Shown piece by piece: positions 32,886-44,644 of a stretch of DNA of 64,000 bases (position 1 is its first letter; each line of letters opens with the position of its first letter). Under the pieces are notes generated by a model that had not been told where the DNA came from, ran no database searches, and was given only the letters and a program-made list of their open reading frames with translations. The DNA lies in assembly GCA_029851415.1 (NCBI GenBank), contig CM056742.1:188399344-188463343 (forward strand). The letters run 5' to 3'. The stretch is from Eretmocerus hayati. Lineage: Eukaryota; Arthropoda; Insecta; Hymenoptera; Aphelinidae. A program made the position numbers and the translations under genes.

Positions 32886-35800
32886 CACGATACACACGCT
32901 TACAATATTTTACCCTATTGTGGTGGAAATCCCCCAGTGTGCGTGGATTTCCATAGCAATATCTATTTCAGATAAAGTACCTTTGTTGACACAGATCACA
33001 TGCAGTGAATGAGGGCCGGTGTTCTATAGCTTTTCAGGTTCATTTTTGAAAAATATTCATCAGACTTGTGACCGTGTACCTTCCAACAGTGCCTTGTTGA
33101 ACGAAACAAAGAGTTTTCGTAATGTATAGAGTTGGTGGAGGCACACTACTTCGACGATTCCACTCAGATTCAGGTATCGGTCACTCGAGCAAGTGTCACA
33201 ATAGTTCACCTTCCGATGATTTATCTTTGCCTTAGCTCGCGTATACGATGTATATTCAGGAGTGTGCGATGGCAAATTCGAGTGAGAGCGGCATCTTTTT
33301 CGGGTCGGCAAACCGGTCATCCCGCAGAGCCTGGCCGCAAAGCTCGATCCCTCGCGTGAACGTTGTACGGTGTTCAGAAGGGCCTGTGCTTTTGCCTCTC
33401 GTGAGCTCGCCGCGGCGCGAGATCTTTCGGGCCCATAATGCGCGCGAGCCGGAGAGGGCCAGTTACATGCCAGGCGAGATAATTACAGAGCGCGGCGCGA
33501 CCGCCAAGTCAAACAACCTAAGCGCATATCGCACCCCGCGCTCTCGTATCCTCCTCTCCTCTTTCACCCAGCTCCCAACAGCTCGCCCATCATCTCTGCA
33601 CCCATCCCTTCCCGACTCCTCTTCCTCATCATTCCAAACTCACGCACACACGCCACACTTTGAAACGGGTCCCGCGAAAATTTGACCCCCTCGGGCAAGC
33701 GGCTCCCTCGTCTTTTGTGGTGTGCTGTATACCGGCTCGAGTCACCTCACCTGTCCCTCAAAGTACGCTCCCGATGCGCACTTTCAAAATCACCCACGAC
33801 GACGCTCAAACTTGAATCCACTATCCATACTCGCGCTCCAATTTTGGTGTGTAATTTTCACGCGACCAGATACGGCTCCAGATACGCGCGAACACCTCGT
33901 GTAATTCCATGAATACCTAAATTAAATGCGCTCTTTATCGAACTGAAAAATCATCGAACTGAGCGCGGGTACATTTTGCCACCGACACCATACCGGCCGC
34001 GCAATCAATCACGCCCGGGGAAATTATAAATATTTTGCCGTGGCGGGCTCAAATTTTTTCAAAATTACCCTCGAACGTGGTTTTATCTCGAACATAATCG
34101 ACGTATCGTAGGGACCCACTACTCTCTTCGACCTCCGGAGGCGGTAAACCCATCGTGTATTTTGTATTATCTACAACGTAATGCATCGCACTCTGATGAA
34201 CTTAATACGGGTAATTACAGTCGAGTTCGATAACAGTGGCAGCCTGACGTCATCGGTTCGCCAAAAATCTTCGAGAAAATTGAAAAAGTCCACAAGTGAC
34301 GAATAATATCGTGTGGTACCCTTGTTACTCAAGATCAACACACCTTAGTGGAGCTATTGGGTGGAATCTAGATTTGAGCCAAGAATGATTGCATCACGCA
34401 GAAAATAATGTCCGAAAAAGAAATTCAAAAACTCCTATTATCAGTTTCTACTTCTTTTCTTCGGATAATCAAATCGCTCCTGATAATATTTCATCGGATT
34501 CCATACGAATTTAACGCGAATAATCGAGCGCTGAACCCGCGTTCTGTCGAGAATATACACATCATGGAATAATTTAGAGCCCATCAATTGATTCGAAATC
34601 GTGTTTTTCATGACGATTCTCGTCTGCTCGACTCCATGAATTCCAGAGGTTCGGATCAGGGGCGTGCCAACGAGGAATGTTATGCCTCGGTTTAGCCAAC
34701 CATTTCCATATTTTATTCTCAGAGGAAATAATTAATGTTGTTTACATTGCACGTAAATTAAAGCGCGAGCTGACAACAGCTGGCCCAGGGCTCCTCCGTT
34801 AATGCGGATTAAAAAGTCATATATTTTTATGTCACTGCTTCTGAGCGTGAGCCACGGTAGCGCCCGCCAATATGCATGGAATTCAAAATTAGAAAGCCTG
34901 ATTATACAGAATTTTGCTTCATTCTATACCTGATCATTTGCATTTTTCGAACTATGAATCATCTTTCCGATTATTTTGCCGAAGATGAGATGTGGCCGTT
35001 CTTGATAAGAAAAGTATAAAAATGATTTTTTTTTCTGCGGATGATTCTGCCCAAAACACAGGACCACACTATCGAGCCATTGAGGATTGAACATCAATGA
35101 TGGTTTTTTATTTCTCATCCGAACAGCATAATTAACGTATTAGATCGAGGAGATGAGCGTGCGTGCCCTGAAAATGTCTATTCGTGGAATGGTCTCACAA
35201 ATATAGTTATGGCTCTCATCAAAGTTGCACTGGTCTCAAAAGATCGATTTCGTCTGCAATTTGTCTACATGATGCTTATAGTTTGTTACTTTTGAGCTTG
35301 AAAAATAAGTCCAGATGACCCACGGTGGAATACTGATTTGGGGCTTGCCTTAGGACTGATTTAAGATTTCAGAAAATGAATGATCCCTCGGTGACAGTCA
35401 CGAAAATACAAAGTGAAATTTCGGAGTGGAGATATGTTGATCGATAAATATTGACCCACTAATCTCAAGATGATCACGTACAACGTAAAAATAAATCATT
35501 GTTTTTGAATCGCCACAGCCGAGCGTGGACAAAAAATTGCTTACACAATAGTGGCGTGGGTGTCTTTCAATCTTCTCATTCTTTCTCTACCTGTGTAGCT
35601 ATGGGCGGGTTTTTTGCATCTCACACCTCTTGAACACGCACACGCTCAAAAAACAAACTCCTATAATCCAATAATTATACAAAGAGGCGAGAGGTCCTGC
35701 GTGGCGGGCCTCAAGGCCGCCTCACGCATTCACCCGGGCTTGTAAGAATGCGAGAATTTACGACAAAAGTCGGGCCTTTTACGGTGCTGAATCGCATTTT

Positions 35801-36385
35801 TATTTTATCGCCTCTCGAAACTTTGAAGCCAGCCGATGATTTAAACGAGACGGAGAAGCTGCCTCGCAGAAGTACCACACAAGGTTCGCGTGGCGAGCTC
35901 TCACTGTATCCACTCACTCTTCCTCTCATCCCTCTTCGATACTCTCATCCCCTGACTCTTTCTTCCCGATTCCTTCGTCTAAATTAGTTGTTGGGCTAAC
36001 TTCGTGAGTTTGCCCTTCCCGTTATTCAACCCCTGTGTAGAAGGACTAAGATGCATATGTACATCACCACGAACTCATTTTACTACTCGGGGAAAACACT
36101 ATGGCCCGTGCGCACGGCCCACCGATATGTCACAATCCCTATTAGGGCATTGGACTCAACAGCGCCATCAGCAGCTACCATAAGTTTGATGACATTGTTG
36201 TGGGCATAAAATTATGCTTATTTGCACCTCCTCTTTTCACAATAACCCTGGTTGGACAAGAACATGATTCCCATACTTTTATCAGCCACTAAAATTGACT
36301 TGTGTTTCTTCAAACTCCTACCAATTCGGTCTTGAGCCACTGTTGTATCTTGACAAATTAAACCGCATCTGATTCAACTCCATTA
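32886..36385. other. No gene recognised; CpG-rich patch
   Basis: A CpG-rich patch at 33240-33900 contains overlapping frames of 75-145 codons without domains. The remainder is AT-rich unique sequence. Confidence 0.35.
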
Positions 36386-37260
36386 CAGGCGTATCCCGTT
36401 ATCTGCGCATTCGGTATGTGCGATTGCACGTACCTGCGATTTGTCGGCTGAGACCCCTTCCCGTTATCTGCGGTACAAGACCCCCGTGTATGCGGTTGGC
36501 TTCACGATGATCAAACCCAAATATTCCCTTAGTGAACAACAAAGTGTCAATAACTTCAGTTTGTCGAGATTCATGAAGATAAAAAACGTGTGGTGTCTGA
36601 AAGAGTTACGTGTGGTTATTTCTAAATTTCAAGTTGAATAGCACCCTCAAGGGGAAGATGTTGAGCGTCGTGGGTCAAACAGAGGTGAGCAATGAAGAAC
36701 CAAAAACTGCTGTGAAAAGGTTCTGGAAGCAATTCAATATCTATGATTCCATTTGGTACATTGACGGATCTTGCCATGAAATCAACACTTCCACTTTGAT
36801 TGGTTGTTGGAAAAAAATACTGCAATCTCTTGTTGCACACCAACTCGCCCCGGTCCAGCCTGTTTGCGAAATCGTGCTTGAAATCGTGGACATTGCCAGA
36901 GACGTTGGTGGTGATGGTTTCGCCGATATTGTCGAAAACCAGATGGTAGAATTGGTGGAACCTCAAATTAAGCCGCTTTCACTTGATGAAATTGGAATTA
37001 TTTTAAACCTGGCGGAGGGAACTAACGCGGATGAATCTGAAGAGCCAACCGAGTTTCAAGCCGGATCAATTGCGAAAATGATCAAAATGGTCGAAGATGC
37101 CATGGATGAGGCTATGCACAGTGATGACCCAATGATGATTCGAAGCCTGCAGTTCAAACACCAGTGCAAAGTTGCATTGAAATGCTACCGAGAGCTGTAT
37201 GCTGACACCATACGACGCGCTAAGCAAACTCAAATTACTCAGTTCTTCTCTAAAGAATGA
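36386..37260 (+). pseudogene. Tigger/pogo-like transposon remnant, transposase C-terminus
   Basis: Plus-strand frame to 37260 (TGA). From about 36658 it encodes the C-terminal part of a Tigger-type (DDE_1, CENP-B-like) transposase. Visible marks are AVKRFWKQFNIYDSIWYIDG, an STLIGCWKKI phrase, an acidic middle, and the end TQITQFFSKE, all of which I recall as typical for the family. The N-terminal helix-turn-helix domains and the catalytic aspartates are absent. Upstream, 36386 begins CAGGCGTATCCCGTTATCTG next to a TA dinucleotide. CCGTTATCTGCG recurs at 36461, as in Tigger/pogo 5' ends. So the 5' terminal region and the 3' end of the gene are joined by an internal deletion. No matching 3' terminal repeat was found. 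Inactive. Confidence 0.72.
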
Positions 37261-40200
37261 TTACTTCTACATTTTGTAACAAAAAGTCCATTTTGTAGCT
37301 CTTTATTTTGTATATAAACACTTTTTTTCATGGAAGACAAAATTTTAAATCGACTTTCTCTGCGTCTCGATCTGTAACCCACGGTGGACTGCGCCTCTTC
37401 ACGAGTACGTAGACTTCGAATTTTCTGGCATATAGATTCTTCCCAAAACCGTCCTGGAGATTCAAGATAAATTACTGATTACTTCTTGATCGCGGAGGAC
37501 AAAATAATTAGAGTATAACATTCTCAGGAGGTGTTGAATACTGGTGTATTCGCGACGTTTCATCGACTGCTATCAGTCGACCGCATTAGGCTAGACATTC
37601 AAAAAACGATTCAACATTGTATTGTACAAAATATTTGATGTGGAATTGTTGGCCACATCGTGTCAGCTGTTATTGAGCGAGCAGGGCACGGAGATTCAAG
37701 GCGGCTCTCATTACGTTACATTTCTGCCACAAATCGTGCAACTCCCTGCTTCTCTGAGCGTATATCGACGTGGTCCATGTCTATACACGCATATCTTAAA
37801 AACTCTCATCCAGCTCACCACACTCGATTTTTCCAGGTCACGAAAACGTCGGAAGACTGGGTTGAAATTATATTGCACGCACCCGACTCGTGATTAGGGC
37901 TGAAACTCCTGCGGATCCGAACCCCGCGGATATCATGAGTGTGAAACGGATTTGAAATAATCATGGTCTAAAATAAATTTCCCCGGACTCGGACCTTGCG
38001 ATCCGCGGAACCTAGTAACCGATTGGACCTGGATCCAGGGAATTTCGTTTTGAACCATGAGTATCCCGAATCCGCCCTGCTTTCCAAGGGTCCGCGGCGG
38101 ATCCGGGTCCGCGTCGAAGTCCGGGCCCTGGTTGTGATCGATGTCAGTACGTTTGAAATCCGAATTGTAGAAGATTGGTGAGTTGAATGTGTGAGTCGAT
38201 TGCGAGGTTATGTTTTAGAGAAGTGTGGAGTGTTGTCGATCTGTTTGTAAAATTATAGGATCTCTGAGATTATGCAGGTAAGGGTAAATAGCGGCTCGAC
38301 TCATTTGCTTGTGGCTGTTTTTGTCAGATACGAGATTCACGGGGTTGAAGAGCATCTGATCTACTAACGCTCATCCCTTGCCAATTGAGGTATCGGTCAC
38401 GGTACTCATCCCAAGTCAAGCTTCATGCAGTCTCATTATTGAATTTCTCTTAGCTCGAACAAGTGCCTGACCAAATATCATGAATAAACTGGTATCTCAT
38501 TGCATGTACCAGTTCGAAGTCAGAATTGTGTTAGCCTTTGTCATGATGAAATAAATATCTAAAGATGTATGTCATCCGGCGAATGTCTTTTCCATTCCAA
38601 TGATATTTTTTACAATGATCGAGCATCGAATTTGGAACGGCTATCGATCGGGGTGCGTATTTGCGAAACACAGCTCCCGAAAGTTGAGAATGAACAACAG
38701 ATGCGTCGGTGGACGTCCCCAACCACTTCGCAGCATATCGAGAGCTCATCACCTTGTACTCCAAGTCGCGGACGTGAGCTCTATAACGCGAGTGGTGCAA
38801 GCGCAGCAATATAATGATGAGTTGATACCTCAGCCCTCGCGGGAATCGAGAGGGCGAAACGAGCCTCTCGTTCGCGCGTCACGTGCGCATCGATATCTGC
38901 AGAGTCTTGCATGCACTCTCCTCAACACGATATGGTAAATGGTGAAGAGAAGGTGCACCTTTTGCGGTGCGGGTACAACCACCCGAAGATGCGGGTCAGC
39001 CTTTTGATGCTTTGAACTCTCACCGCGCGAGCGCATGACCGGGTTGCAGCAGCTCGTTACTATCGGGCCACGCCTCGAAAAGCATCTTGGCTCCCCTCAC
39101 CCACTATTTTCTTACACCCCTCTTTTTCTTGCTCGAGTGCAATCTGAACGAGGCAATCTGGGCTTTGGTGAGGCAGACATTTGCAATGTACCACGAGCTC
39201 GATCTTCCGATCGATCGATCGATCGATCGGATCGATACAGCCGAGCCACATCGGTCGATCTATCGCAGCTTGTGCGAAAAGTGACGCGGCGGTTGAGGTC
39301 TACTACAGACTCGTATCGCGTTGTGCGCGAATTCATCAAAACCTTTTATTGAATCCCGAGTTTGCAAACCTTCTCGATTCGCGGAGCTTATCGGACGGTC
39401 GGTATCGCCTCACACTTGCGTGAGACGTACACTGTAGCAAACTTGCATTGAGCACGCTAGATGGGTTAGACGCGTGGGGCGGAGTTCAGTAGAATCTGTG
39501 TTACATACCGGTATTGTAAGTGCGCCACTCTGGCATTGTGCTAGTTGAAGTGCATATTCTTGGACAGAGAAACACCCTTGAGGTTGATTAATGCCACGGC
39601 ATACAACCTAAACGGCTCAGCCCCTTGAGATTCCGATCTACGCAAGCTTGAGCTCACGCCCATAACACCAACTACCCCTTGTCTCGGAAGAAACCCCGAA
39701 CATCCGCTTGGCATGCAGAAATATCCACAGCCATGCTCGGACGTTCGAAATCATACTTTTCTAGAATGTGATGAAGTAGGCGGTAAGCTAAAGTGGTCAG
39801 CACACTGAGCGTACATCTTGATGGAGACACTTGACCTGACTTTAAAGAAATTCCGTCTTCGTGGAATGGAATTCGGAAAAAATTCACTATGTCACGACCA
39901 TGTATGTGTGAAACACAAGCCATCCTGTCCGGCTGTCTTGTTGTGAACTATGAATCACTCAGCATACCATACCAATAAACAATGTATCGATACCTTATTG
40001 TACACTGAGAAAATTAAATCTGTAAATTTTACTGTTTGTTTGAGATTTAGGGGACGCCAAGCATTTTGACAATAATATTTCCAGATTCACTCAGTGATGT
40101 GAATCAATATAATTTCCCGTGTTACCCAGTAAGAACTAAACGTAATGTAATAGGACATTCTACGGATGAGAGCAGTAAAATTTAGTATTCTGAAACTTCG

Positions 40201-40540
40201 AGAGACACTGAGTAAAACTGCAGTTTTTTCAAACAGTTTTATCTATCTTTACCTAAATAGGTTCGGGAGTTTCTTCCGATTCTCTGAACAACAAAGTACC
40301 GAGCAAAAACTGGAATTTCTCCGGAACAAATGGGAGGAATCCCTGGAACAAAATATCACTCATCAATGTGGCAAAAGGATGATCATAGGTAGTGAATGAC
40401 AGATTTAATTGTACAAGTGTATTATTACAGGACAGTTTGGTAAATACCACAGATTTTGTGAGTAATAAATGAACAAATGCAACTATTTATTTTTACAGAA
40501 TATTCTCACACTATTATATCGCACTTAGAAATATGGTACA
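37261..40540. other. No gene recognised
   Basis: 37900-38110 has clustered GGATCCG and CCGCGGA motifs, possibly a degenerate GC-rich repeat. 38600-39050 is CpG-rich with ORFs open on both strands. A (GATC)n microsatellite occupies about 39208-39237. An 83-codon minus frame at 39672-39923 has no support beyond openness. Confidence 0.35.
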
Positions 40541-40726
40541 GCTATATATGAGTAGTTCCGCGAAAACTCCAATATTTGGGGGTCGAAAATGTGCTAGCGC
40601 TAAATCTCACTCCCGAAGGTTCTAAGATGTATTTTTCAACTTTTTGAAACATATAAAGCGTGAATAAACTTGCGCACGGATGTAAATTTTCCCACTCATC
40701 AGCACCATAAGGATAACGTGGAGAGA

Positions 40727-41295
40727 CGCGGCACGGACCTGACATTTTGACACTAAAATTGATCTCACGGCCAAGCTGTTTAAGCTACAGTCACGGGGTT
40801 TGAAGGAGGTTCATTTGGCCACCAAATACTTTGTAAAAAATTGACTAGGATCTCTGGGGTAATGCGTTCAAGGTTCGCACAGTTGCGCACGGACCTGACA
40901 TAAAAATTTAGCAAAACTAGATTTCGGTGGAAAAACTGCTCTGCAAAGTGGGAAAATGAATTTTTTTCGATACTTTGGGGCATGGAAAAGTTGCGCCTGA
41001 CGATTTACTTTAAGAATAAAGTGGTGCGGAAGAGCCTGGAACGAGATGAATTCACTTTTATCGAGGAAAACTGAGGGAGTAAAATTTTAAGTAAAATTGT
41101 GCCACAAAATGTATGTGCCCAGCGCACACACAAAAAGTGGTCTCTGGGCTCTTATAGCAGTGGCATTTGGTGCTTGAAAGCATTATATTTGATGTATCTG
41201 ACCGCCCGAATCCCGAGCGAATACTACTGGGGCGTCTCGCGCTCAAAAAGGTCGAAATAATGGAAAACCACGCGGCACGGACCTGACATTTTGAC
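40727..41295. repeat. Direct repeat with GCACGGACCTGACATTTTGA
   Basis: An identical 25-bp phrase starting CGCGGCACGGACCTGACA lies at 40727-40751 and 41271-41295, in the same orientation. A shorter related copy (GCGCACGGACCTGACATAAA) is at 40885-40904. The DNA between shows no coding frame. The arrangement suggests decayed copies of one short element. Confidence 0.45.
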
Positions 41296-42404
41296 CCTTT
41301 TTTCGATGGTAGTTTTTTTGAGTCGCATTGGATCAGAGAATTGATGATTGCAACAAAAAGGGTACAGAAAATACATCAAAAATGACTTTTGTAATTGTTT
41401 CCTCGAGTGTTTTAAGGGTTCGTACAAGCTGGCACACGTTATTCCAAAGTTTCCACGGAGGTACTAATACACATTTGGTTCCCTTTGATCTGTCTTATAC
41501 AGTGAGAAGGTAGTTATTTGAGCGCTTGCGATTTAGAACCGTTTCTCGCCTCCACCTAGTGGCAGCCGCGGTCAATTATATTTGTGTTTTAATAATGTAA
41601 GTAGACAGTGGTTGAGATACTTGTCTTCGACACATGCCTAGAAAAAACACCCCATGTCTCTTATGTAGTAAGTTTGAAGATCTTCACTCCAACAAAGGAT
41701 ACTGGCGGGTTATAAGCGTTCTCACAAACAAATTTTCCATTAAATCTGTCAATGGTCCTCTCATTAAAAATCTCAACGCACTTGCCAATCTAGAACTAGC
41801 GTCAGATTCCTGTAACGTAGTTCCCTTGAATCATACGTTATACTATTTTGTAATTAGACATCGAGGAAGTTTTCGATAAGCGACTAATTACCTGGCTATC
41901 AGCCATCACACCTACCTGTTCATAACAGATTGCGATAAGTGTGGCTTTTGACTCTTTCGGGCTTCACCGTCACACCAAATCGTCAATTCACATACCCAAA
42001 CTGTAGAAACTAACACTATACAGTCCTGTCCCCCACACTTTCTGTCCATCCGTTTGGACTATTGTGCCCAAAACCGACTAGCTATGTGGTATACTTCTGT
42101 CATGCGCAAGGTTATAAGTCAGCTGCTTCTGCCATGTCTTTCAATGGGGCTAGATGTCAACTCTTCTGATTTTGAATACTTTTCTCATGGATTAGGCCTA
42201 ACTTAGAAGTTTTTGTATTCAAAAGATTGTGAGAATTATCACCCTACTAATAGAACAGCTTTGAGTTGTCAATAAATACATACTCTTGATTTTTTGTTAT
42301 TTCCAGGATCGCGTAGTTTGAAACTAAGTTCTACGTTATGGCTCGAAACTTATCCAGAGCTTCTGGAAAGTCATCCGCAGTCTTTGGCTTATCAGTGGAA
42401 GCTT
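41296..42404. other. No gene recognised
   Basis: An 81-codon plus frame at 41634-41879 has no domain. No repeat or splice-flanked exon was recognised. Confidence 0.35.
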
Positions 42405-42655
42405 TTAGCAATATTTTGAACAGTCCTCTGCCACCCTTGGAAGACTTGAAGGTCTATACGGTGTAGTAGTCTGAATAGACAGTCGGCGACATTTTGCATG
42501 TCCACTCAGCATAGTGAGTTGGCCAATCAATTTATCCTCTAAACTGTCTGCAAATGGTAAAAATTTCCTGATTGTTATAACGTAAGAAGCTCCATGGTTT
42601 TCTCTTATTTCATAGAGAAAATTCCAAAATTTCGTCATCGGGTTGAGTACTACAC
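42405..42655 (-). mobile_element. LINE fragment, linker upstream of reverse transcriptase
   Basis: A minus-strand frame contains a phrase with KFWNFLYEIRENHGASYV and FADSLEDKLIGQL. The KKFWNF-type motif, followed by a region that sets up the RT domain, is familiar from CR1/Jockey-type non-LTR retrotransposons. The frame is short and lacks the RT and endonuclease catalytic motifs. It is not collinear with the LINE 3' end at 42713-43071, so it is a separate fragment. Confidence 0.4.
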
Positions 42656-42706
42656 AAGTTGCAGGACTGAATTCTTTGAACTTCTATGAATCATTGCCTT
42701 CACCCT

Positions 42707-43071
42707 AGTACGTATTTTATTTTATTTTCTAATTTACGGGCTGAAGCCCTCACAAAACTGTATAATATGTATAGGGTGTGGTAGAGCTAGTACAGAATAC
42801 AAATAAAGAATAAACCAAAATTGAATAGCAAGATTATCTACAAATTGCTCGATAACAATTTTGCATGACTCTTGAACTGTCCCAGGCGAAGGGGCCTTAC
42901 TTCTTCAAGAAGTATATTCCACATTCTTTCAAGTCTAATACTCCAAAAATTGAAGTGCTTGTTCCAAGTGGACATAAACTCAATCAAAGACCTCATTCGG
43001 CGTAACGAATAGTTAACTGCTCTAGAGTCAAAAGCAATCAGATCATCAGAATCAATCAGAACATATAGACG
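42707..43071 (-). mobile_element. 3' end of a non-LTR retrotransposon (LINE)
   Basis: The minus frame ending at TAG 42838-42840 encodes FDSRAVNYSLRRMRSLIEFM, then WSIRLERMWNILLEEVRPLR and SHAKLLSS. This is the R-x-x-x-x-WN-x-L/I-x-x-x-V pattern found at the C-termini of many CR1/Jockey-like LINEs. After the stop, the minus strand continues to GGGCTTCAGCCCGTAAATTA and an AAAATAAAATAAAAT tail, a typical LINE 3' end. Its upstream end meets the direct repeat bordering the fold-back element at 43083, so the LINE was probably interrupted by that insertion. Confidence 0.62.
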
Positions 43072-43082
43072 TTTTCTATATG

Positions 43083-44317
43083 ATATCGTGGAAGTTAGCT
43101 GGGGTAAATTATTTTCCCACGTAGAATCTATCTGGGGCCTTGTTTACCGGGGAAACCTATTTGTCAGGCTCCGGGCACATCCAATAGACCCCTCTGCGGT
43201 ATCTCCAGTCATCTCCGAGCTTGCACAAGATGGGAATCGCATGTTTTGTGGGTCATTCCACGATTTTTTCCACAATCCGAGGACATCAAGTGGGAATAGC
43301 ACCTCGACAAGATTGTGTCCATACCTAGAATTGATCAAATGATGTTTAAACATCAGATAACTCCCCTTTTGCAGTATTTTTAGACACTTGGGTGTATGCG
43401 CGAGTGAGAATTTACCCATTTTTTGTCCCAAACGAGGGGTTTTCCCGATGGTTCCATCACATTGTACGAATGTGAGACTATCGTGAGGTAATCGTGAGAT
43501 CGATTACCGCCATTGTAGAGCCATTCAGAGCAATTCGCAAGCCCGAAAGTCAATTACCGAGAAGCATTCGAGGAGTTTGCAGAATCCCAGGACAGAATGT
43601 CGGCTGCGTTTTGACAACTTTAGGGTGAAACTTGATCCTCGATTTGTACATAATATTACCGTTTTATAACCCAATTTTGATGTTTGAGTGGTGACGAATC
43701 AAGACTGAATGAATATCTCGGTAAGCTACAGGATTGAAATGTGCAACTAAAATTTAGGACATGACGCGGTAAGGACATATTGACCACTCTTGGTAAGCTC
43801 GGGTCTACATGAGACTCATATCACACTCATGCTCAGAGGTTGGGGGGTAACTATTGGAAATTATAGTTATACGTTGTAAATATACTTCCTGATTGTTTTT
43901 TTGGGCAGACAGGACCTCACGATAGTCTCACATTCGTACAATAAGATGGAACCATCGAAAAACCCTCCGTTTCGCACGGAAATTGGGTAAATTCTCACTC
44001 GCGCATACACCCAAGTGTCTAAAAATACTGCAAAAGGGGAGTTATCTGATGTTTAAACATCATTTGATCAATTCTAGGTGTTTACACAATCCTGTCAAGG
44101 TGCTATTCCCACTTTATGTCCTCGAATTTTCGAAAAAAAAGTGCAATGACCCACAAAACATGCGATTCCCATAATGTGCATGCTCGGAAATGACTGGAAA
44201 TATCGCAGAAGGGTCTATAGGATGTGCCCGGAGGCTGACGAATCGGTTTCCCCGGCGAACAAGGCCCAAGATAGATTCTAAGTGGGAAAATAATTTACCC
44301 CGGCTAACTTCCACGGT
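43083..44317. mobile_element. Fold-back element with about 400-bp arms and 11-bp flanking repeat
   Basis: Arms of about 400 bp (43087-43480 and 43915-44315) are inverted copies, with outer ends CGTGGAAGTTAGCTGGGGTA and its complement. The interior of about 430 bp has no coding frame. The phrase TTTTCTATATG occurs at 43072-43082 and 44318-44328, an 11-bp direct repeat at both borders. Long terminal inverted repeats with a 9-11 bp duplication resemble Mutator-like or Foldback elements; the class is inferred. ORFs of 66-95 codons in the arms mirror one another. Confidence 0.75.
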
Positions 44318-44644
44318 TTTTCTATATGCTACTATCTAGACATACTGTACTGATGAGCCTCATAAGCTTTAAGGAGGTTCCAGCGTCAAGACTAGGAGTG
44401 CAAACACAGGACATTGTTGCGCTCTAGTAGCATCCTCCCTAGGCTCAAACGAAGAAGAAGCGCGGGCACTGCGATTTCTCTAAATAGAGACTAAAATTCC
44501 TCACAGGGGACTTGGGATCACAGTTCGACGTATACTACAACCGTGGAATAATTTCTCTTGGAATCACGTGCCGAGAACGCAGGTTTTGGATCTCAGTATC
44601 AATCGACTTTTCGTACCGAATGAATCATACGTTGATGCCATTTG

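Noticed and set aside
33248..33685. 145-codon plus ORF
   Set aside because: CpG-rich patch with Ser/Pro-rich low-complexity end, no domain, and several overlapping frames open.
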